Below, piece by piece: positions 59,031 through 64,000 of a DNA stretch of 64,000 bases. Both the position numbers and the translations under genes were made by a program. The DNA lies in NCBI GenBank assembly GCA_027922465.2, contig BQMF02000005.1, positions 1,922,001-1,986,000 of the forward strand, in the 5' to 3' direction. Source of the stretch: Turritopsis dohrnii. Its lineage: Eukaryota; Cnidaria; Hydrozoa; Anthoathecata; Oceaniidae. Position 1 is the first letter of the stretch, and the number at the start of each line of letters is the position of its first letter. The notes under the pieces are model-generated. The model was not told the DNA's origin. It saw only the letters and a list, made by a program, of their open reading frames with translations, and ran no database searches.

Positions 59031-59393
59031 ATAACAGAGTAAACAGATCCAACATTTACATCCAACACCCAAAAATAGGTGTTGGATAAGATGTTGGATC
59101 TGTTTAAATGCACTCTTTCATCCAACATTTTTTATGAAAAAAGGAAAAAATAATGTTGGATCGTGTTGGATGAAATTTGTTCTGGATCAAATTTTTCATC
59201 CAACAAATTTTGGCATCCAACATCAAAATGGCTGAAAAATGCGTGTTGGACGTGTTTAAACTGATTTTTCATCCAACATCTTATTTCGCGCCAAAAAATT
59301 CGAATTTCGAATACTTTTTCGAATTACATTACAGTAGAATGTTTGTTTTGATTTTTAATTTCTAAGAGCAGTGTGTATTCATTCAACAAAACG

Positions 59394-60327
59394 ATGGACA
59401 GCAGTGACTCAGACTCAACAGGATCAAAACAAAAAAGCCCTTTAAAAGGGCGTGTTTTTAAAAAGCATTTGACAAATAAATCTCAAGATGGAAATAAGAA
59501 TACAGAAGAGCCCCAAAAGGAAGTGACGAAAGCAAAAAAAAGATAAAGCACCAAGTAAAGGGGCAAAAGATTGGTTGGATGATGAAGTTTCGCTTCTGAT
59601 AGAAATGTTAGAGGAAAGACTCTGCCTTTGGGATGTCTTCAATAAGGATTATTCAAAGCGCGATGCTAAAGATGTAGCCTACAATGAAATTGCTGATGTT
59701 TTACAATGCAATGTTAACTCTATCAAAACAAAGATCAATGGTTTAAGAGCTCAACTAGGGCGTGAAATGGCAAAAGTAAACAAAACCAAAAGCGGCCAAA
59801 GCACCGACGAGCTTTATGTTAGCAACTGGACCCATTACAAGAGCTTGGTATTTTTACAGTCGGTTATGAAAGCATCTAACAGCAAGAATACTCTAAAGCA
59901 ACCTAACGAAGATCTTGATACAGAGTGTACAGACGTACCCGAAGTATCTAGAAAGAAATCAAAGACAATGGCAGAGAGGAAAATAGAGTTATTAATAAAG
60001 TGTACCGATGCAATAACATCCAGCAGCAAAGAATCCCAAAGTCAAGGAGTAAAACGTACGGCATTCGCAACTTACATCGATGAAAAGTTGTCTACCTATA
60101 ATAAGCGGCAGAGAGCGATTGCAGAGAAACGTATCAACGATGTTTTATTTGAAATTGAAATGTCGGATGGATGCTATCAGTCATTCCCAAATTCGCAGCC
60201 TGCTCCACAACATGTATCGAGTGCTACATTTCAGCATCCAACTTTCCAATTTCAAAACCGAAATCCATACCAGCCAATGGAACAAGGAAATGAGTCATAC
60301 TTAGAATATCTTAACAGCTCAAAGTAA
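59394..60327 (+). CDS. Harbinger Myb/SANT-like DNA-binding accessory protein (one frameshift)
   Basis: The likely start is the ATG at 59394 (MDSSDSDSTGSK...), because the long downstream frame has no Met before KDWLDDEVSLLIEMLEER. The two frames meet in a run of eight A (59534-59541); one base too many there shifts the frame. The N-terminal part is basic and low complexity. About 59560-59860 codes a MADF/Myb-like trihelix domain (DWLDDEV, LWDVFN, YNEIADVLQC, VNSIKTKINGLR). A Lys-rich linker and a Gln/Asn/Pro tail follow. In this superfamily the Myb-like partner carries the transposase to the ends, which fits the dense terminal motifs here. The homopolymer position makes a sequencing error possible. 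Confidence 0.75.
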
Positions 60328-60437
60328 CTTTTTTTCAAACTTTTGTATGATAGCCACTATAAATTATATATGTATAACAGTATAATTTGGTTACGAGAAT
60401 ACAAATATATACAAGTATATAGTTGACCACAATAAAA

Positions 60438-61687
60438 TTAACAGTATTTCCATTGCCATGACACAGCACCATCTGTAACGAAATAATCCTTAAAATTGTC
60501 TCTTACACCCTTTGCAGAAGCTTTTGCGTTGTGACCACTTCTAGGTACTTGCAATGGATAGAAAGTGTCTCCTGTTATCACATCTCTTCTCCACTCTCCT
60601 TCGGTTACCTCGCCAGTTGAATTAACATAATCGGTGAGGGAGGTGGGTATGCATTTGTTGAGCTAAGGCTTTTTAACAACATATTATGTAAAATTAAGGT
60701 GGATAAAACAATATCCTTGACGATTTCTGGTTCCAAATTGATGATTGTAAAGTAAATTCGCCATCTATTCGCAAGTATTCCAAATAGGTTTTCCGAAATT
60801 CTCCTTGCACGACTATGTCGGTAATTGTAGATTCTTTTATCCGCTGATAAATTCTGCTGAGGGTAGGGCTTCATCATAAAGTTTTTCAAGGCAAAAGCGT
60901 CATCACCAAGGAAAACATAAGGCATTTTGCATTCATCCATTAAATAATCATCGTCAGGCAACTTTATTGACCCATCCTCTATTCCTTGAAGCAGCGAACA
61001 CTTGTTCCATATCCCAGAGTCATTTACCCTGCCATTTGACCCAATGTCAGCATATAGGCATTCATAGTCAGGCCCAGCAATTGCTAATAGTATAATTGAA
61101 TGTGTATGCTTATAATTATAATAATACGAGCCTCCATTATCAGGCTTCACTATCCGCACATGTTTTCCATCTATCGCACCAAGAGCGTGAGGGTAATTCC
61201 AACGTTGCTCAAACTTTTCAGAAATTTGTTGCCATTTAGCCGAGGAATCCGGAACTTTAATGAAAATATGTTGCAATCTTTCATTAATCGCACGACAACA
61301 ACCTTTTATAATATATGAAACTGCGGCCAAAGAAATTCGGAATTGGTAGCTTAGAGATTTGAAAGATTCACCAGTAGCAAGGTATCGCAACGTTAGTGCT
61401 AATCTTTCATCAGGTTCGATAGGTTTGTTTCCACAAGCTCTATTTTCTGTTGAGATAAGATCAGAGATCTGACTGAGGATGTATTCATAATCTGCAACAC
61501 TCATCCTGAACATGTCTCTAAAACCAATACGGTCTTCTAATTTAAGTTCCTGGAAAATGTTTTGAAAGTAGCCACTTTCCTTCCTCCTTTTTATCCAGTC
61601 CCTTGTTTTTCCTCTACGAGGCTTTTCATCGTCTGAATCCATTAACTCTGCTAGAACAAGCACGAGTGCACTGTTTAAAGCGGCCAT
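60438..61687 (-). CDS. Harbinger (HARBI1-like, DDE) transposase with one frameshift
   Basis: I start at the ATG at 61687 (MAALNSALVLVLAELM), as the longer frame begins with a GTG codon. The main frame ends at 60605, but the true C-terminus continues in another frame from about 60640 to a stop at 60438-60440 (EWRRDVITGD, YPLQVPRSGHNAKASAKGVR, NFKDYFV), so one base is gained or lost in a run of C/T near 60640. Visible DDE blocks: ALGAIDGKHVRI (first Asp), YADIGSNGRVNDSGIW (second Asp) and RRISENLFGILANRW (Glu). A helix-turn-helix-like segment (SLSYQFRISLAAVSYII) precedes the catalytic core. All three catalytic residues are kept. Confidence 0.85.
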
Positions 61688-61845
61688 ATTGAATGAACCA
61701 AAATAAATAATAAACACGCGCTATGCTGTTGGATGTAAATGTTGGATGGTCCTTTCAAACAGCAAAATTGTTCATCCAACATACATCCAACATTTCATCC
61801 AACATTATAGAATATGTTGGATATGAATGTTGGATCTGTTTACTC

Positions 61846-62577
61846 GGGCCTTTAGCTATAATACATTTAATTTGTTATGGTAGAACAAAGCATTTTTCGA
61901 TGCATTATCGTTAAAGGTTCTTATGCACAGTTGATAATTCTTTTGAGACTTATCATCATAGAAAAAGTGCACTTATTTCAAATCTCTTTTGTGAAGTCAT
62001 TTAAATAATGCCCCATGAGAAACGACGACTTTCAGCGAACATGTAACTAATCACCAATATAACACATTCAGATTTTTCGTGTTTTTGTAAACACGATATT
62101 ATCGATAAAGGAACAAGGAAAAGAAAAACAGACTATGACTGCCAAGAGCAGAACATTTATGAGACATGTATATAATTTTCTTTACATTCAGCATCTATAC
62201 TTTATATATATATGAACCAAAAATGTCCCAGGCTAGACACTTGAATACATGGCGTGAGCAATGACCAATCTGAGCAGTGAAATTTCGATGTTTTTCCTCA
62301 TTAATTTCGGAGGAAGTTGATCATTCCACTTGAAGATGATTCGGATGATATTTCACAACAGGAATATAAATGAAAATATTAAAAAAATGTGAAAAATGCA
62401 CTTTAATTGCAGAGTTTATATAACTGTTTATTTTCACTGATTGAAGTCACCCCGCTGATCGAAGTCAGCCCATTTTAAGGTATATATAATGAATGGTTGA
62501 GACTGCTTGGACAAAAAAAATTGAAAAAAAGTCTTAGCTGAAAGTCCAAAATACAGCTTTGATATTCACTTGGCAAA
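61846..62577. other. Gene-free stretch between two transposons
   Basis: AT-rich. No gene or repeat recognised. Confidence 0.4.
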
Positions 62578-62782
62578 TGTTGTGAACTGATATGTAGTTT
62601 GACTAAAGGAGACAAGCTCTCTTCGTTACGGACTAGAAGTGTGAACGGACGTGTTTTGTATGTAGCTAACGTTTGGACAAGAGAATTGTTAACACTGTGT
62701 TGTTTACGATACGAGTTATTGATAGTGGTCGACCCCACTAAGTTATAGAACGTCCAGGGAGTCCGGGAACCGGGTTACAACA
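62578..62782 (+). repeat. Probable 5' LTR of a Ty3/gypsy-type element
   Basis: A 205-bp segment begins TGTTGT and ends ACAACA, the TG...CA inverted form usual for LTRs, directly before a primer-site-like TGGCGACGAG (62784-62793). The other LTR lies beyond the window, so length is inferred only from these ends. Confidence 0.5.
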
Positions 62783-62783
62783 T

Positions 62784-62793
62784 TGGCGACGAG
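62784..62793 (+). promoter_or_regulatory. Putative primer-binding site
   Basis: TGGCGACGAG stands two bases after the proposed LTR end. TGG starts are typical of sites pairing with a tRNA 3' CCA end. The tRNA was not identified. Confidence 0.45.
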
Positions 62794-62931
62794 TATAGAC
62801 AATCTGGTTCAGTCGACCACGTGAACTCACCTGAGTGGTCCTGCTCTGCTGTGCGGTTATCCTCGCGTGTTTTGACGAGCTGTTTGGTCTCGATTATACA
62901 AATACTGGCAGTCGATATTTTACGGAACGGA

Positions 62932-64000
62932 ATGGCCGGTGCGAGAGGAGTTTATGCCGCCCTGGCGCCTTTCAAGAAGGGCGTTGATGCCGGGACGACT
63001 TACGATGCGTTCGAAAAGTACCGGAAACGAGCGGAGATGGTGTTCGCGACCGAGGACATTGCGACGGACGCGAAGAAAAAAGCCTTCCTACAGTTATGGG
63101 GAGGGGACGACATGATGACCCTTTTTGAACACGAGGGTAAAGTACTTGCAACGGACAGTTTTGAACAAGCTGTCAACAAAGTGACGACGGCCTTGAAAGG
63201 TCAGATAAACGAAGTTTACCCTGTCTATAAACTATTTTGCGAGATGCCGCAGGGTAAGAAAGCGTTCAACGAATGGTATCCAGCAGTAATCGATCAGGCG
63301 AAATTATGCAATTTCGATGGTTACAATGCAAAAAGAGCTGCGCGGGATGCCATGGCCATGCAGACCTCGAACCACAAGCTTCGTAAGCAGGCCTTAGCAG
63401 AAGGACTTCCATATGCAGATTTTATTAAATATGGACAGGCGCTAGAAGCGTCCACTGCACAAGCAGAAAACATTGAGAAAGCCGAAACAGGCGTTAATCG
63501 ACTCAGAATCGGTGGTAATCAGTCAAAATTCCAATTTCGACCAAGGGCTCGTAACCAGGACACAACTCCGCGCATCTGTGATTTTTGTGGGTATGAACCT
63601 AGACGAGCTCACAATCAAGGAAAATGCCCAGCAAAAGGGAAAAAGTGCAATGCGTGCAGGAAGAAGCATCATTTTGCTCATTCCAAAGTTTGTCCCATCA
63701 AGGAGGGCGTCCGACAAGTCGAAGATTCAGCCTCAGACAGCGACGACAGCATTGCCGGTCGAGTGGAAGTGGTAGAGCGTATTCCGTGTCAACATGAGAA
63801 ACAGGATCTCGTGGAAGTAGCAATAAATGGATCACCGATTAACTTGAGAGTAGACTCTGGTTGCCAAAAAGTATTGATACCAGAGGAGACTTACAAAGCT
63901 TTTAGCCAGACCACACGTTTAATACCCTCCAAAGTTAAACTACGACCGTACGGCATGAAAGACTACTTGGAGGTCAAAGGACGAGCAAAAGTTACCATCC
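62932..64000 (+). CDS. Ty3/gypsy-like Gag-Pol, 5' part (runs off the window)
   Basis: The frame opens at the ATG at 62932 and stays open to the last base without a stop. The first ~180 codons form a helical Gag capsid-like region. Around residues 217-255 are two Cys/His motifs (CDFCG...H....C and CNACRKKHHFA-H...C), the nucleocapsid zinc knuckles. From about residue 285 the retropepsin-like domain begins, with a VDSG active site in LRVDSGCQKVLIP. RT, RNase H and integrase should follow outside the window. The base composition is richer in GC than the surroundings and no lesion is visible, so this copy may be young. Confidence 0.85.
   Translation, partial: MAGARGVYAALAPFKKGVDAGTTYDAFEKYRKRAEMVFATEDIATDAKKKAFLQLWGGDDMMTLFEHEGKVLATDSFEQAVNKVTTALKGQINEVYPVYKLFCEMPQGKKAFNEWYPAVIDQAKLCNFDGYNAKRAARDAMAMQTSNHKLRKQALAEGLPYADFIKYGQALEASTAQAENIEKAETGVNRLRIGGNQSKFQFRPRARNQDTTPRICDFCGYEPRRAHNQGKCPAKGKKCNACRKKHHFAHSKVCPIKEGVRQVEDSASDSDDSIAGRVEVVERIPCQHEKQDLVEVAINGSPINLRVDSGCQKVLIPEETYKAFSQTTRLIPSKVKLRPYGMKDYLEVKGRAKVTI

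Larger units (their letters stand above)
59037..61845. mobile_element. PIF/Harbinger DNA transposon, nearly complete
   Basis: The terminal inverted repeats share 20 identical bases, GAGTAAACAGATCCAACATT, at 59037 and at the right end (inverted, finishing at 61845). Both subterminal regions are packed with TCCAACA/TGTTGGA words, 11 on the left (to 59280) and 7 on the right (from 61724). Inside are two convergent genes, a Myb/SANT-like protein (plus) and a DDE transposase (minus), the standard Harbinger pair. The flanking 3-bp target duplication could not be settled: left TAA, right TTTA. Each gene has one frameshift, so the copy is likely inactive, but its ends are well preserved. Confidence 0.88.

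Noticed and set aside
59177..59365. 62-residue frame in the left end of the Harbinger element
   Set aside because: It lies among the subterminal TCCAACA motifs and has no domain or conserved start.

Overview
This window looks like nuclear DNA of an animal, most likely a cnidarian and perhaps a hydrozoan. It is AT-rich, has GT-AG introns, and carries a seven-exon myeloid leukemia factor (MLF) gene. It also carries a large surface-protein family (signal peptide, beta-helix, Cys-rich module, many membrane segments) of a kind I associate with cnidarians and other early-branching animals. The transposon load is typical of such genomes: DIRS, Helitron, hAT, Harbinger, LINE, Ty3/gypsy and many MITEs. 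No tRNA, rRNA or prokaryotic signature was seen. The cnidarian placement is inference, not proof.

Layout. 2.6-7.2 kb (minus): the MLF gene, reconstructed exon by exon into an uninterrupted 256-residue protein. 7.5-13.0 kb: a graveyard of broken transposons (an RT-like fragment, a DIRS-like RT plus tyrosine recombinase relic, a hAT tail, a decayed Helitron). 13.7-16.0 kb: a tandem duplication that includes small Cys-containing exon-like segments. 18.1-19.1 kb (plus): a single-exon protein with a helical bundle and a central hydrophobic hairpin, resembling alpha-helical membrane-inserting proteins. 17.5-24.3 kb: a repeat family with a period of about 557 bp, repeated on the same strand. 25-41 kb: no convincing gene, but many MITE-like, fold-back and tandem-repeat structures.

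41.9-55.9 kb is the most gene-rich part. An intact 1214-residue beta-helix/polytopic membrane protein gene (plus) faces a decayed paralogue (minus, 50.7-55.9 kb). Between them lie an intronless secreted PI-PLC-like phosphodiesterase gene (47.2-48.2 kb, minus) and a LINE relic. The paralogue keeps the signal-peptide exon plus giant-exon layout. It has a 388-bp insertion flanked by a 10-bp direct repeat, two frameshifts, and a TGA at a position where the intact copy has Trp.

57.4-64.0 kb: a perfect 88-bp hairpin flanked by 9-bp direct repeats, a palindrome-rich MITE, and a PIF/Harbinger transposon. The transposon has convergent Myb/SANT-like and transposase genes and 18 copies of a short subterminal motif. 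The 5' part of a Ty3/gypsy-type LTR retrotransposon runs off the end of the window.

The cellular genes do not form an evident pathway. MLF is intracellular, while the PI-PLC-like and beta-helix products are predicted to be secreted or at the cell surface. The beta-helix family and the helical-hairpin protein are the best candidates for undescribed biology.
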